The notes: a model not told the origin generated them from the letters alone. Positions 28,260-37,270 are shown, counted from the first letter of the stretch. The stretch: 64,000 nt of DNA from Archangium gephyra (GCF_001027285.1 NZ_CP011509.1:3728501-3792500), one strand, 5' to 3'. A program made the numbers and translations.

Positions 28260-29525
28260 TCAACCGCTGGTGTGGCGGATCACCAGGGCCTCCAGGCGGG
28301 ACAGGGCCTTGTCCAGCACCTCCATGGAGGGGCCGAAGGACAGGCGCACGTAGCTGCGGAAGCGCGAGGGGCGGGCGCGCCGCTTGCCGGGGTTCACGTC
28401 GAAGAACTCGCCGGGCACGGTGATGATCTTCTCGGCCAACGCGGCGCGGAAGAAGCCCATGCCGTCATTGAGGGGCGCGGGCAGTCCGGCCACGTTGCCC
28501 CAGACATAGAAGGTGCCATCGGGTGGGCGGTCCGTGCGGATGCCCAGCCGCTCCAGACGCGAGTGGAAACGGTCGCGCTTCTCGCGGAAGTGCTGGTGGA
28601 TGGCGAGCGTCTCCTTCACCACCAGCTGCTCGTCCAGCAGGGGAATGGCGGCGCGCTGGAGGGGCCGGCTGCCACCCCCGTCGAGGAAGCTGCCCGCGCT
28701 GGACACCGCGTCGATGACCTGGCGCGGGCCCACCGTCCACGTCATGCGCCAGCCCGGGTAGCGCCAGTTCTTGGTGAAGCCGTCGAAGAGGACGACGGGG
28801 TCCTTGTTGACGTCCTCCACGTAGCGGGCGGCGCTCTCCAGGGGCAACTGCCCGGGGCGGCCCGTCCAGAGGTAGTGCGAGTAGAACTCGTCGATGAGCA
28901 GGGTGCACTCCAGCTCCCGGGCCACGCCCACCCAGCGCGCCAGCTCCTCGCCCTGCACCAGCTTGCCGGTGGGGTTGCAGGGGTTGGAGAACAGCAGGGC
29001 GGAGAGGCCGCGGCCCTGGATCTCCCGGCGCAGGTCCTCATGGGTGAAGGCGTAGCCGCGCTCGCCCTCGAGGAGGATGGGGATGGAGGTGAAGGCCTTG
29101 AAGACGTCCAGCAGCTCCTCGTAGGCGGTGTAGTCCGGGAGGAAGTGGCCGAGGTTGACGGTGCCGAGGCTCGCCGCCGCGCGGGTGAGGGCGGCCCGGC
29201 CACCGCCGGAGAGGGAGACGTTCTCGGCGGAATACTGGCTGGGGAGGCCGCGCCGGTAGAGCCGGTTGTAGAGGGAGGCAACGGCCTCTCGGACTTCCCA
29301 GAGGCCGGCCACGGGGGCGTACTCCAGGTCGTTCACGTCCACGGTGACGCTGCCGATGCGGGGCGGGGCACCGGGCAGCTCGCCCGTCTCGGGCTGGCCC
29401 TGGCCGAGGTTGCACCACTCGGCGTCTCCCGGGCGGTAGCCCCGGCGCGTGGCCTCGGCGGTGACGTAGATGACGCCCGTGCGCGGCACGGTGCGGAACG
29501 CTGGCAGGGAAATGTCGTCGCTCAC
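28260..29525 (-). CDS. PLP-dependent aminotransferase, class I/II fold
   Basis: About 421 aa. Fold type I signs: CNLGQGQPETGELP near the start, LSGGGRAALTRAAASL, the SNPCNPTGKL motif, LIDEFYSHYLW with the PLP-contacting Asp/Tyr, and the Schiff-base Lys in FDGFTKNWRYPGWRMTW. YVRLSFGPSMEVLDKAL at the end holds the substrate carboxylate-binding Arg. The substrate is not predictable. The start is uncertain: GTG 29525 or GTG 29561, the latter inside a hairpin loop; neither has a clear ribosome site. It lies downstream of the PHA synthase operon on the same strand. Confidence 0.88.
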   Translation of the reverse strand: MSDDISLPAFRTVPRTGVIYVTAEATRRGYRPGDAEWCNLGQGQPETGELPGAPPRIGSVTVDVNDLEYAPVAGLWEVREAVASLYNRLYRRGLPSQYSAENVSLSGGGRAALTRAAASLGTVNLGHFLPDYTAYEELLDVFKAFTSIPILLEGERGYAFTHEDLRREIQGRGLSALLFSNPCNPTGKLVQGEELARWVGVARELECTLLIDEFYSHYLWTGRPGQLPLESAARYVEDVNKDPVVLFDGFTKNWRYPGWRMTWTVGPRQVIDAVSSAGSFLDGGGSRPLQRAAIPLLDEQLVVKETLAIHQHFREKRDRFHSRLERLGIRTDRPPDGTFYVWGNVAGLPAPLNDGMGFFRAALAEKIITVPGEFFDVNPGKRRARPSRFRSYVRLSFGPSMEVLDKALSRLEALVIRHTSG

Positions 29526-29550
29526 GCCGGGGACGCTAGCGGAGAACGTG

Positions 29551-29580
29551 CCCCGGCTCACGGGAGAAGCGGAGCCGGGG
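29551..29580 (-). terminator. 9-bp hairpin after the PHA operon
   Basis: CCCCGGCTC (29551-29559) and GAGCCGGGG (29572-29580) form a perfect stem with a 12-base loop, 11 bases past the hydrolase stop. There is no T-tract, so it could be a partial terminator or a processing site between the hydrolase and the aminotransferase genes. Confidence 0.45.
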
Positions 29581-29591
29581 CCCCGCTCCCG

Positions 29592-30491
29592 TCAGGTCCT
29601 CACGAGCGTGGTGAGGATGTCCTTCCAGTTCGAGTAGAGGGAGAAGTGTCCCCCGCCCGGCAGGAAGTGGGGCACGGTGTTGGGGATGCGCGCGTGCAGG
29701 TAGCGCCCCATCTGCAGCGGGACGATGGAGTCTCCCTCCCAGTACCAGAGGTGCACCGGGATGCGGATGTCCTCTAGCGGGAAGCCCCACGGCGAGGTGA
29801 GCAGCCGCGCCTCTTGAATCATCCCCTGCACACCCTGGCGCGAGGCCTCGAAGCGGAAGCCCTTCACCTGCTGGGAGATGGCGGGGTCCGACAGCACGGC
29901 CCGGTCATCCGCCGAGCACTCCTTCATCAGCGCGACGAGGGCGGAGTCGGGCTTGCGGCGGACGCTCCGATCGTGCAGGCGCATCACCGGCTCCAGCAGC
30001 CAGCCGGGCCACATGGCCATGCTGTAGGCCGCGCGGTAGTCCCGGTTGACGCCCGCCATGGCGTCGGTGCGGTTGAAGGGCGCCGAGCCGGAGATGATGG
30101 CCGCGCCCGACAGCCGCTCGCCCAGGCGGTACGCGCAGGCCGCCACGTAGGGGCCTCCCGCGGACACGCCCATCACCGCGAAGCGGCCCAGCCCCAGCTC
30201 GTTGGCCAGCTGCTCGATGTCCGCCGGCATGTCCAACAGGGTGCGGCCCCGCTTGAAGTCGGACTGCCCGTAGCCCGGACGGTCCGGGGTGATGAGCCGC
30301 ACGCCCAGGCTCGCCGTGAGGCCATCATCCGGGTGCCTCATGTAGCGCGAGCCCGGGTTGCCGTGCATGAAGATGACCGGCATGCCCTCCAGGTTCCCGG
30401 ACTCGACGTAGGCCAGCTTGCGTCCGTCGCGCAGCCGTACCGCGCCCTCTCGCGACTGGACACGGATCTCCTGAACCGGCGCTCCGTTCAT
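29592..30491 (-). CDS. Alpha/beta hydrolase in the PHA operon
   Basis: 299 aa. The oxyanion motif HGNPGSR is followed by nucleophile motif GVSAGGP. The acid is probably Asp in WYWEGDSIVP and the His is in LPGGGHFSLYS. No signal peptide. Its ATG overlaps the phaC stop (ATGA), so it is coupled to PHA synthase. That context suggests a role with PHA or hydroxyacyl esters, for example as thioesterase or depolymerase-like enzyme, but that is inference; the family is broad. Confidence 0.85.
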   Translation of the reverse strand: MNGAPVQEIRVQSREGAVRLRDGRKLAYVESGNLEGMPVIFMHGNPGSRYMRHPDDGLTASLGVRLITPDRPGYGQSDFKRGRTLLDMPADIEQLANELGLGRFAVMGVSAGGPYVAACAYRLGERLSGAAIISGSAPFNRTDAMAGVNRDYRAAYSMAMWPGWLLEPVMRLHDRSVRRKPDSALVALMKECSADDRAVLSDPAISQQVKGFRFEASRQGVQGMIQEARLLTSPWGFPLEDIRIPVHLWYWEGDSIVPLQMGRYLHARIPNTVPHFLPGGGHFSLYSNWKDILTTLVRT

Positions 30492-31627
30492 TCCCCTCCC
30501 TCCATGGGCCGCGAACGCGGACCCATCCAGCCGTCGATTCGCGGCCATACCTTCACCGGCGACTTGCTGGAGGCCGACAGGCCGATGTGGCCCACCGGGA
30601 AGTGCATCGTCTGGCAATCCTTCGAGCCCACCAGCAGGCCCTGCAGCGGCTCGCTCATGGCCGGCGGGGCGATGTTGTCCTGCTCCGCGATGATGTTGAG
30701 CACGGGGCAGTTAATGCGGCCCAGGTCCACCCGCTCACCGCCCACCTCCATGCGGTTCTGGCAGAAGAGGTTCTGCTGGTAGCAGTCGCGCATGTACTGC
30801 CGGTACACCTCGCCCGGGAAGGGGACGGCATCGGCGCCCCAGCGCTCCAGCGCGAGGAAGGTGGTGACGAAGGCCGGGTCATCAATCTGCCGGCACAGGT
30901 CGAGCCACTTGGTGATGCGCTGGATGGGGCTGGCCATGAAGAAGCCGCTCTCCAGCACATACGTGGGCACGTTGCCATAGGCATCCACCAGCGAGTCCAC
31001 GTCGAAGTGCTGGGGCTGCGTCCACAGCGAGTAGATGCCGCCCTTGCTGAAGTCCACCGGGGTGGCCTGCACCACCAGGTTGCGCACGCCCTCGGGGTGG
31101 AGCGAGGTGTAGGCCAGCGCCATGGTGCCGCCCATGCAGTAGCCATAGAGCGTCACGTCGTCGCTGCCGCTCACCCGCTGCGTCCAGCGCACGGCGGTGC
31201 GGATGTGGCCACCGAGCAGCTCGCTCCAGGTGAGGTTCTGCTCCTCCTGGCCGGCGTAGCCCCAGTCGATGGCGTAGACGTCGTAGCCCTGGCGGGTGAG
31301 GTACTCGATGAGGCTGCGGCCGGGCAGGAAGTCGAGGATGTACCAGCGGTTGATGAGCGAGTAGACGAAGAGGATGGGCGTGCGGTAGCGGCGCCGGGGC
31401 GCGGCGTAGCGCAACAGGCGCATGCTGCCGCGCGTGTACACCACCGAGTGCGGGGTGGGGCTGATGGGCGGCTCGCGGACCCCGGCGGCCTTCTCGAAGA
31501 TGGGCTTGAGGTACGGGTACGGATTGATGGAGCGGTCCTGCAGCGCCTGCGCGAGCGAGCGCGAGACGTCCACCTGCGACGAGACGAACGAGCGGATCCG
31601 CTGGAAGGCTTGGGTGGGCCGATTCAC
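30488..31627 (-). CDS. phaC: Class III poly(R)-hydroxyalkanoate synthase subunit PhaC
   Basis: 379 aa, near the usual 355-aa class III size rather than the roughly 590 aa of class I. It polymerises hydroxyacyl-CoA into polyester granules. The lipase-like box is GYCMGG with the catalytic Cys. The Asp is in NIIAEQDNIAPP and the His in FPVGHIGLS. LFVYSLINRWYILDFLPGRS and IDWGYAGQEEQNLTW are typical PhaC segments. Class III enzymes need the PhaE subunit; a small PhaE-like gene lies 39 bases upstream. Confidence 0.92.
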   Translation of the reverse strand: MNRPTQAFQRIRSFVSSQVDVSRSLAQALQDRSINPYPYLKPIFEKAAGVREPPISPTPHSVVYTRGSMRLLRYAAPRRRYRTPILFVYSLINRWYILDFLPGRSLIEYLTRQGYDVYAIDWGYAGQEEQNLTWSELLGGHIRTAVRWTQRVSGSDDVTLYGYCMGGTMALAYTSLHPEGVRNLVVQATPVDFSKGGIYSLWTQPQHFDVDSLVDAYGNVPTYVLESGFFMASPIQRITKWLDLCRQIDDPAFVTTFLALERWGADAVPFPGEVYRQYMRDCYQQNLFCQNRMEVGGERVDLGRINCPVLNIIAEQDNIAPPAMSEPLQGLLVGSKDCQTMHFPVGHIGLSASSKSPVKVWPRIDGWMGPRSRPMEGGE

Positions 31628-31666
31628 GGGAGGGCTCCAGGGGAAAGGGCGATCATGACGGGTGTC

Positions 31667-32143
31667 CTACCGGGTCGAGCCGGACCGGCGGCGGCGGGGG
31701 GCGGGCACGGGCTCGGCAGGGGCCGGCACGGTGTGGGAGAGGGAGGGGGAGGCCTCACTGGCGGCCGGCGGCTGCTCCTGGCGCTCGAGCAGCTCGACGA
31801 CGTGCTCGAGCTGCGAGCCCAGGGCCTCGACCTGGTCCCCCATGCGGCGCAGCTGATCTCTCAGGGAGTCCACCTCGGAGGAGGTGGGCACACGCAGCGA
31901 GTGCAGCGTCTTCTCCATGAGTGAAGTGCGGCGGATCTGCAGGGTGAAGCCGCGGCGCATGAGGCCGCCGCTGACGCGCAGGAAGGTGGGGCTCTCGGCC
32001 AGGCGGGCCGCGACCTGGGTGAGACCCCGCTCGGCCTTGGTGAAGACCTTGCCCGAGCGGGTTTCCGGGCTGGTGAGCTCCCCGACCTTCTTGAGGGCGC
32101 GGGCGAGCAGGCCAGGGGCGGGGCGGGAATCGGGGGCGGTCAT
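31667..32143 (-). CDS. PhaE-like or phasin-like PHA synthase partner
   Basis: 158 aa. The first half is helical and basic. Then RVPTSSEVDSLRDQLRRMGD begins a coiled coil (about 90-122), followed by a Pro/Ser-rich tail ending in basic RRRRSGSTR. The PTSSEVD-plus-coil segment recalls the C-terminal end of PhaE subunits (PTRRELD type). Typical PhaE proteins are about 350 aa, so this would be a shortened form, or a phasin-like granule protein. Gene order (this gene, then phaC 39 bases on) supports a role in PHA synthesis. The family assignment is moderate. Confidence 0.6.
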   Translation of the reverse strand: MTAPDSRPAPGLLARALKKVGELTSPETRSGKVFTKAERGLTQVAARLAESPTFLRVSGGLMRRGFTLQIRRTSLMEKTLHSLRVPTSSEVDSLRDQLRRMGDQVEALGSQLEHVVELLERQEQPPAASEASPSLSHTVPAPAEPVPAPRRRRSGSTR

Positions 32144-32169
32144 GCCGCCCACTCTACCTCGGGCACGGC

Positions 32170-32976
32170 TCAGCGGACGATGGGGACCGTCACCGGGGCC
32201 TTGTCGTCGATCTCCACCTCCACCTTGCCTACCCGCCACAGCACCTCGCTGAAGTCCACCCGCACCCGGTGTCCCCTGGCCGTCTCGATGAGGGCCTGGC
32301 CCTTCTTGGGGAGGAACTCGCCCACCTCGTACTCCAGGCCGGTGAAGGTGACACGGTCCGTGCCCAGGGGCCCGGAGACCTGCCCCGGCCCGTCGAACAC
32401 GAGCGAGGTGCTCCCGAAGAGGGGGGCCCCATCGCGCAGGCCCACCCGCCCGTCCACGCGGTAGGTGTTGCCGGGCCGGCCCGGCAGGGCGCCCGCGGCC
32501 GCGGTCCAGAAGCGCTTCTCGTCGCCGCAGGTGCCGTAGCCCACCGTGGCCTGGAGCACCTTGCCATCCACCACCAGCCCGTTGAGGTCGGCGGAGAGGT
32601 CCATCCGGTCCTCGCCCCCGTTGTAGATGAAGTCGGTGTGTCCCGACACGGTGTGCCCGTTCACGGAGCACGGCGTCTCCGGGAAGGAGAAGACCACCGC
32701 GTCCGAGGACTCGTCCCGGACCACGGCGGTGGCGGTGACACAGGCCACCTTCACGCCGACACCCTCGGCGGCCCGGCCCACGAAGGTGCGCCGCGGCTCG
32801 TCGCAGGTGTAGACGGGGAGGATTCCGAGCAGCTCGAGCGCGATGCGGGCCTGATGGGCCGCGTGGATGGCGAGGTCCACCCGCGTCTTCGCGTCGTCGA
32901 TCTCCTCCTGGGTGGGCGGCTCCCGGCCGCAGGCGGTGGCGAGGAGGACAAGGGCGAGGCAGGCGCGGATTGTCAT
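32170..32976 (-). CDS. Hypothetical lipoprotein
   Basis: 268 aa. Signal peptide with lipobox LLATAC at Cys16. The first 40 mature residues form a helix (EEIDDAKTRVDLAIHAAHQA), and the rest appears beta-rich with three further cysteines (VYTCDEP, VACVTATA, TPCSVNG, GTCGDEK). I recognise no family. ATG 32976 follows AAGGAG. It lies upstream of the PhaE-like gene on the same strand (26-base gap) and divergent from the glutathione S-transferase gene. Confidence 0.6.
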   Translation of the reverse strand: MTIRACLALVLLATACGREPPTQEEIDDAKTRVDLAIHAAHQARIALELLGILPVYTCDEPRRTFVGRAAEGVGVKVACVTATAVVRDESSDAVVFSFPETPCSVNGHTVSGHTDFIYNGGEDRMDLSADLNGLVVDGKVLQATVGYGTCGDEKRFWTAAAGALPGRPGNTYRVDGRVGLRDGAPLFGSTSLVFDGPGQVSGPLGTDRVTFTGLEYEVGEFLPKKGQALIETARGHRVRVDFSEVLWRVGKVEVEIDDKAPVTVPIVR

Positions 32977-33058
32977 GGAGGCATTCTCCTTCGAGAAGGG
33001 CTCCGTCGCGCAAGCCCCGCTGTACCCGGAGGCCCGGGAGGCGGCATGCTGCCCGCCC

Positions 33059-33871
33059 ATGGCCCAACCCGAGCTCACGCTGTACCAGTTCCCCATCTCG
33101 CACTACTGCGAGAAGACCCGCTGGAACCTCGACGCCAAGGGGATTCCCTACGTCATCGAGAACCTGCTTCCCGGCCCGCACCGCTTCGTGACGAAGCGCC
33201 TGACGAAGGGGCGCCGGGGGACGGTCCCCGTGCTGGTGGACGGGGGAACGGTGGTCACGGACTCCACGGACATCGCCCTGCACCTGGAGCGGGCCCACGC
33301 GTCGGCTCCGGCGCTGATTCCGGCCGGGGGCCCCGAGCGCGAGCGGGTGCTGGAACTGGAGACCTACTTCGACGAGGCGGCCGGCAAGCACGTGCGCCGC
33401 TGGGTGTACGCGACGCTCTTCGCCAGTGGCGCGGACATCAAGCCGCTGATGTTCGGCGCGTTCCCGCTGCCGCTGCGTCTGGTGGGCATGGCGCTGTTGC
33501 CCGTCATCAAGACGGCCATCCGCCGCCAGTACACGCTGACGCCCGACAAGGTGGAGGAGTCGCGGGTGAAGATGCTGGAGGGGCTGGACAGGCTGGAGCG
33601 GGAGATTCAGGGAGACCCGTCGCGCTACCTGGTGGGCGAGTCCCTGTCGATCGCGGACATCGCCGCGGCGTCACTCTTCAGCCCGCTGGTGGCCGCCGAG
33701 GGCTCGCCGTACGCGGTGCGGCCCGGAGAGGTGGTGCCCAAGCCGATCGCCGAGATGCGTGCGTCGGTGCTGGCGCGCCCCGCGGGCCAGTGGCTGCTGC
33801 GGCGCTACCGGGAGGACAGGCGGCGCGTGGCACGCGGCTTCGGCGCGAGCGCCGCGGTGGCGAACGGCTGA
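33059..33871 (+). CDS. Glutathione S-transferase family protein
   Basis: 270 aa. The N-terminal thioredoxin-like domain starts LTLYQFPISHYCEKTRWNLD, with the likely active-site Ser/Cys, followed by GTVPVLVDGGTVVTDSTDIA (cis-Pro and glutathione-binding Asp-Ser). The C-terminal helical domain contains GESLSIADIAAASLF, the conserved N-capping motif of GSTs. Longer than the usual 200-220 aa because of an insert at about 115-165. Divergent from a lipoprotein gene across 82 bases. Substrate unknown. Confidence 0.85.
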   Translation: MAQPELTLYQFPISHYCEKTRWNLDAKGIPYVIENLLPGPHRFVTKRLTKGRRGTVPVLVDGGTVVTDSTDIALHLERAHASAPALIPAGGPERERVLELETYFDEAAGKHVRRWVYATLFASGADIKPLMFGAFPLPLRLVGMALLPVIKTAIRRQYTLTPDKVEESRVKMLEGLDRLEREIQGDPSRYLVGESLSIADIAAASLFSPLVAAEGSPYAVRPGEVVPKPIAEMRASVLARPAGQWLLRRYREDRRRVARGFGASAAVANG

Positions 33872-34041
33872 GTCCGTCCGGCCGCTGAGGACGCCGCGGA
33901 TGACCTGAGACGTCTGGAGACGCCGGAAGGGCAGGGGCAGGGAGGCTCAGGGAGCGGAAGTCCCCTTGGCCGGAGGCGCTCGCTGCTCCGGCTGGATGAA
34001 GTGCCGGAAGTATGGGGTTGGGCGTTTGACGAGACCCGCAC

Positions 34042-34710
34042 ATGCACCTTCGCGCCGCGATTTTCGACCTGGATGGGACCCTGCTGGACTCGCTGCATGA
34101 CATTGGCGCGGCGATGAACCATGCGCTGGCCACCCAGGGCCTGCCGGTCCACCCGCTGGCCAGCTACCGGCACTTCGTGGGCAACGGCATCCAGATGACG
34201 GTGGCCCGCTCCCTGCCCTCGGGCCGGGAGGAGCTGCACCCGGCGGTGCTGAGTACCTTCCGCGCCTTCTACGCCGAGCACATGCTCGACCACACCCGGC
34301 CCTTTCCCGGCGTGCCCGAGGTGCTCGCCCGGCTTAGGGACCAGGGCGTGAAGCTGGCGGTGTTGAGCAACAAGGCGGACGCGACCACCCGTCAACTGGT
34401 CGCGGACCTGCTGCCGGACGTGCGCTTCGACGCCGTCTATGGCGAGCGCGATGGGGTGCCGCGCAAGCCGGATCCCACGGCGGCGCTCGGTATCGCGGCG
34501 GAGCTGGGTGTGAAGCCCGGACACTGCGCGTTCATCGGTGACACGGCGGTGGACATGGAGACCGCCTGCGCCGCCGGCATGTACGGCGTGGGCGTCACCT
34601 GGGGCTTCCGCGACGAAGCGGAGCTCCAGTCACATGGAGCCCGGGTCCTCGCCCGGACGTCGGACGAACTGCTTCAAATCCTCTCGGGCGCGCCCCGCGT
34701 CGCACCCTGA
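34042..34710 (+). CDS. gph: HAD-family phosphatase, phosphoglycolate phosphatase-like
   Basis: 222 aa. Motif I is IFDLDGTLLDS (nucleophile Asp and acid Asp), motif II is AVLSNKAD, motif III is the Lys in PRKPDP, and motif IV is FIGDTAVDMETA. The cap region and length fit Gph, which removes phosphoglycolate formed during DNA repair or oxygenase side reactions. Other small phosphates are possible. It is preceded by 170 bases in which I see no gene. Confidence 0.85.
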   Translation: MHLRAAIFDLDGTLLDSLHDIGAAMNHALATQGLPVHPLASYRHFVGNGIQMTVARSLPSGREELHPAVLSTFRAFYAEHMLDHTRPFPGVPEVLARLRDQGVKLAVLSNKADATTRQLVADLLPDVRFDAVYGERDGVPRKPDPTAALGIAAELGVKPGHCAFIGDTAVDMETACAAGMYGVGVTWGFRDEAELQSHGARVLARTSDELLQILSGAPRVAP

Positions 34711-34800
34711 CCCCGAGCGGGTCCAGCGGTGCGGGGTGTGATGCACTTCAACCCTGGCATGTGAGGGCTGTCACAGCGACGAAGCGGAGCAGGGTGGCAA

Positions 34801-34840
34801 TGTGTCTGTCATCTGGACGCGACCTCGTCGTTCAGACACA
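34801..34840. promoter_or_regulatory. Inverted repeat upstream of the isonitrile-synthase-like gene
   Basis: TGTGTCTG (34801-34808) and CAGACACA (34833-34840) are perfect 8-base arms 24 bases apart, ending 18 bases before the ATG. They could be a regulator's operator or a leader hairpin controlling the small biosynthetic operon. Role is inferred. Confidence 0.45.
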
Positions 34841-34858
34841 CAGCCAAGGAGCAGCAAC

Positions 34859-36031
34859 ATGATCAACACCCAGGAAGCCCGGCCCGACAGTGTCAGCGAG
34901 GCCCTCAGCGAGAGTGCGCTCATCGGTCGTTTTCAGTGGCCACTCGATGACCCGAGGCTCCGTACACAGTCCCGCCGTCTGACCTGCGCGAGCGACGATG
35001 CGCGGCTGGCCAGGGCGGCAACGCCTGACTTCGATCTGGAAGGCTTCCTGAAGAAGACCCAGGGGCTCTCCAGCGAGATGCGGATCATCGAGCTGCTCAA
35101 CGAGACCTGCCAGTTCAACTCGCGCTCGCGGTTCCGGGACGGCGAGGATGTGCGGGAGCGCATCCGCCGCATGCAGGCGGTCGGCCGGCCAATCGAGATC
35201 GTCTTGCCCGCGTTCGCGCCCGTCCTGAACACGGTGAAGCGCTTCGAGTCGGTGGCGCTCTCGGGCGCCGAAGACGTGAGTCTGCTCTACCTCTCCTGGG
35301 TCGCGGAGCTCATCGCGCGCGTGTATGAGCCCGGCGCGATCATCCACGTCGTGAGCGATGGCGTCTTCTACTCGAGCGCGCTGGGCATCACGTGGGTCGA
35401 GGCCCACACGTACGAGCAACGGCTGAAGGCGCGTGTCCGCGAGCTCGGCCTCCACAACGTCGTCGTCCACAGCATGTCGGACTTCCTGCTGCCCTGCCAT
35501 GACGAGTTCTTGCGGAACTTCGATCGGCACTACCACGAGATCTGGAAGGGCCACTCCAATGATGGGATTACCGCCAAGGATGTGGGCCGGCTGTCCGGCA
35601 GCCTGCTCGCGGGCATCAACACGCGCAAATACGGCTTCACGTACGAGGAGATGAGGAACCTGTTCTCCGCGGATGTTCCTCCCGAGCAGCGCTATGCGGA
35701 GTGGGTGACGGTCTTCGCCTCCCTGCGGGACTCGGTGACGCACTACCGTGCGCTTCGCGCGGCACTCGCGGAGCTGCGTTGGGAAGAGAAGCAGTTTCCG
35801 GGAGCCCTGCGGGCGACGATCCACCTGAAGAAGAAGTCCATCCTGGGGATGCGGCTGTATCCCGAGTACAGGCGCCGCTCGATGCTGCTGCCGTACCATG
35901 GCATCGGGGTGCTGTCGCACGACGGTTGCCTGACGGTGGAGCCGGAGATGTTCGTCTGTGGCCGTCCGGAGTACACCCGGGTGGTCAACGCCGATGGGAC
36001 GACGCGTTTCTACGAGCAGATCGTCAGCTGA
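34859..36031 (+). CDS. DIT1/PvcA-family isonitrile synthase-like enzyme
   Basis: 390 aa. The family (PvcA, IsnA, yeast Dit1) makes isonitriles from aromatic amino acids and ribulose-5-phosphate. Recognisable blocks are EIVLPAFAPVLNTVKRFE, then YEPGAIIHVVSDGVFYSSAL (the pGA...SDGvvf block), VVVHSMSDF, and near the end RATIHLKKKSILGMRLYP followed by LLPYHGIGV. It is longer than PvcA (about 330 aa) at the N-terminus. ATG 34859 follows AAGGAGC. Downstream is an MFS exporter gene. No PvcB-type oxygenase or P450 is adjacent. The family call is by motif pattern; catalysis is inferred. Confidence 0.75.
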   Translation: MINTQEARPDSVSEALSESALIGRFQWPLDDPRLRTQSRRLTCASDDARLARAATPDFDLEGFLKKTQGLSSEMRIIELLNETCQFNSRSRFRDGEDVRERIRRMQAVGRPIEIVLPAFAPVLNTVKRFESVALSGAEDVSLLYLSWVAELIARVYEPGAIIHVVSDGVFYSSALGITWVEAHTYEQRLKARVRELGLHNVVVHSMSDFLLPCHDEFLRNFDRHYHEIWKGHSNDGITAKDVGRLSGSLLAGINTRKYGFTYEEMRNLFSADVPPEQRYAEWVTVFASLRDSVTHYRALRAALAELRWEEKQFPGALRATIHLKKKSILGMRLYPEYRRRSMLLPYHGIGVLSHDGCLTVEPEMFVCGRPEYTRVVNADGTTRFYEQIVS

Positions 36032-36060
36032 GCGGTGTCGAGGGGTTGAAGGAGGTCTCG

Positions 36061-37230
36061 ATGAGAGCGATGAATCCGCCGCTGCTGTTGCTCACCCTCT
36101 GTCAGGGCCTCTACCTGACGAACAACGTCACGTTCGTCGCGATCAACGGCATGGTCGGGTTGGCGCTCGCACCGACACCGTGGCTGGCGACGTCGCCGGT
36201 GATGGCCTATGTCGCTGGCAGTGCGCTGAGCGCCCCGTTGGTGGCGCGGCACCAGCGGCGCTTCGGCCGCCGCCGCACCTTTCAGCTCGGCCTGGCGGTG
36301 GCGATGGTCACCGCCGCGCTGTGCGCGCTGGCGGTGCTGACGCGCCAGTTCTGGTTGCTGATCGCCTCGACGCTCGCCGCCGGCTACTACAATGCGAATG
36401 GCTCGCTGTACCGCTTCGCGGCGGTGGAACTGGTGCCTCCGTCCGCCAAGGAGCGTGCCATCTCCTGGGTGCTGGCTGGCGGCATCCTGGGGGCGGTGAC
36501 CGGGCCGCAGCTCGCTCTGCTCACGCGTGATGCGCTGCCTCAGCCGTTCGCCGGAGCGTATGTCGCATTGATCGCCGTGGCACTGTTGTCACTGTTGTTG
36601 ATCTCGTTCATCCGGTTCCCCGCGCTCCCTGTGAGCGACTCAGGGAAGGCGGAGGGGCGTCCCCTGTCCGTCCTGGCCCGCCAGCAGGTGTTCGTCGTGG
36701 CGGTCGCGGTGAGCGCACTCGGCTATGGCGTGATGAACCTGCTGATGGCCGCGACGCCGATCGCGATGGCCCAACACGCCCATCCGTTCGGCCACGCCGC
36801 GCTGGTGCTCGAATGGCACGTGTTGGGCATGTATGTGCCCAGCTTCTTCACCGGCTGGCTCATCAAGCGGTTCGGTGCTCTGCGGGTGATGAGCATCGGG
36901 CTGTTGCTGAACTTCGCCTGCACCGCCGTGGCGCTTTCAGGCGTGGACCTGATGCACTTCCTCGTGTCGCTGCTGGTGCTCGGGATCGGATGGAATTTCC
37001 TCTTCATCGGCGGAACCGCGCTGTTCACCGAGGCCTATCAGCCGGAGGAGAGGACCCGCGCGCAGGCCGCCATGGACACCACCATCTACGCGACCATGAC
37101 GATCAGTTCGTTCGGCTCCGGGGCGCTGGTGACCACCGGCGGATGGACCTGGATGAACTTCGCCATGTTGCTGCCACTCGTACTGGTGGCAGCGGCGCTC
37201 GGTTGGTTGGCGCTGGAACGGCGGCGGTGA
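36061..37230 (+). CDS. MFS transporter paired with the isonitrile-synthase-like gene
   Basis: 389 aa with about twelve transmembrane helices. RHQRRFGRRRTFQLG fits the conserved loop 2-3 motif of the major facilitator superfamily, and a related GWLIKRFGALRVM loop starts the second half. AAG GAGG lies 6 bases before the ATG, a near-perfect ribosome site, and the gene starts 29 bases after the DIT1-like stop, so they are cotranscribed. By analogy with yeast Dit1 and the transporter Dtr1, it probably exports the product. Confidence 0.85.
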   Translation: MRAMNPPLLLLTLCQGLYLTNNVTFVAINGMVGLALAPTPWLATSPVMAYVAGSALSAPLVARHQRRFGRRRTFQLGLAVAMVTAALCALAVLTRQFWLLIASTLAAGYYNANGSLYRFAAVELVPPSAKERAISWVLAGGILGAVTGPQLALLTRDALPQPFAGAYVALIAVALLSLLLISFIRFPALPVSDSGKAEGRPLSVLARQQVFVVAVAVSALGYGVMNLLMAATPIAMAQHAHPFGHAALVLEWHVLGMYVPSFFTGWLIKRFGALRVMSIGLLLNFACTAVALSGVDLMHFLVSLLVLGIGWNFLFIGGTALFTEAYQPEERTRAQAAMDTTIYATMTISSFGSGALVTTGGWTWMNFAMLLPLVLVAAALGWLALERRR

Positions 37231-37270
37231 GCCGAGCCCTTCTGGATAACGGGCGGCGGGGCCGGTGGGC

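Noticed and set aside
34741-34775. Sigma-54 promoter upstream of the isonitrile-synthase-like gene (TGGCATG...)
   Set aside because: The -12 position lacks TTGC; the match is to the -24 part only.
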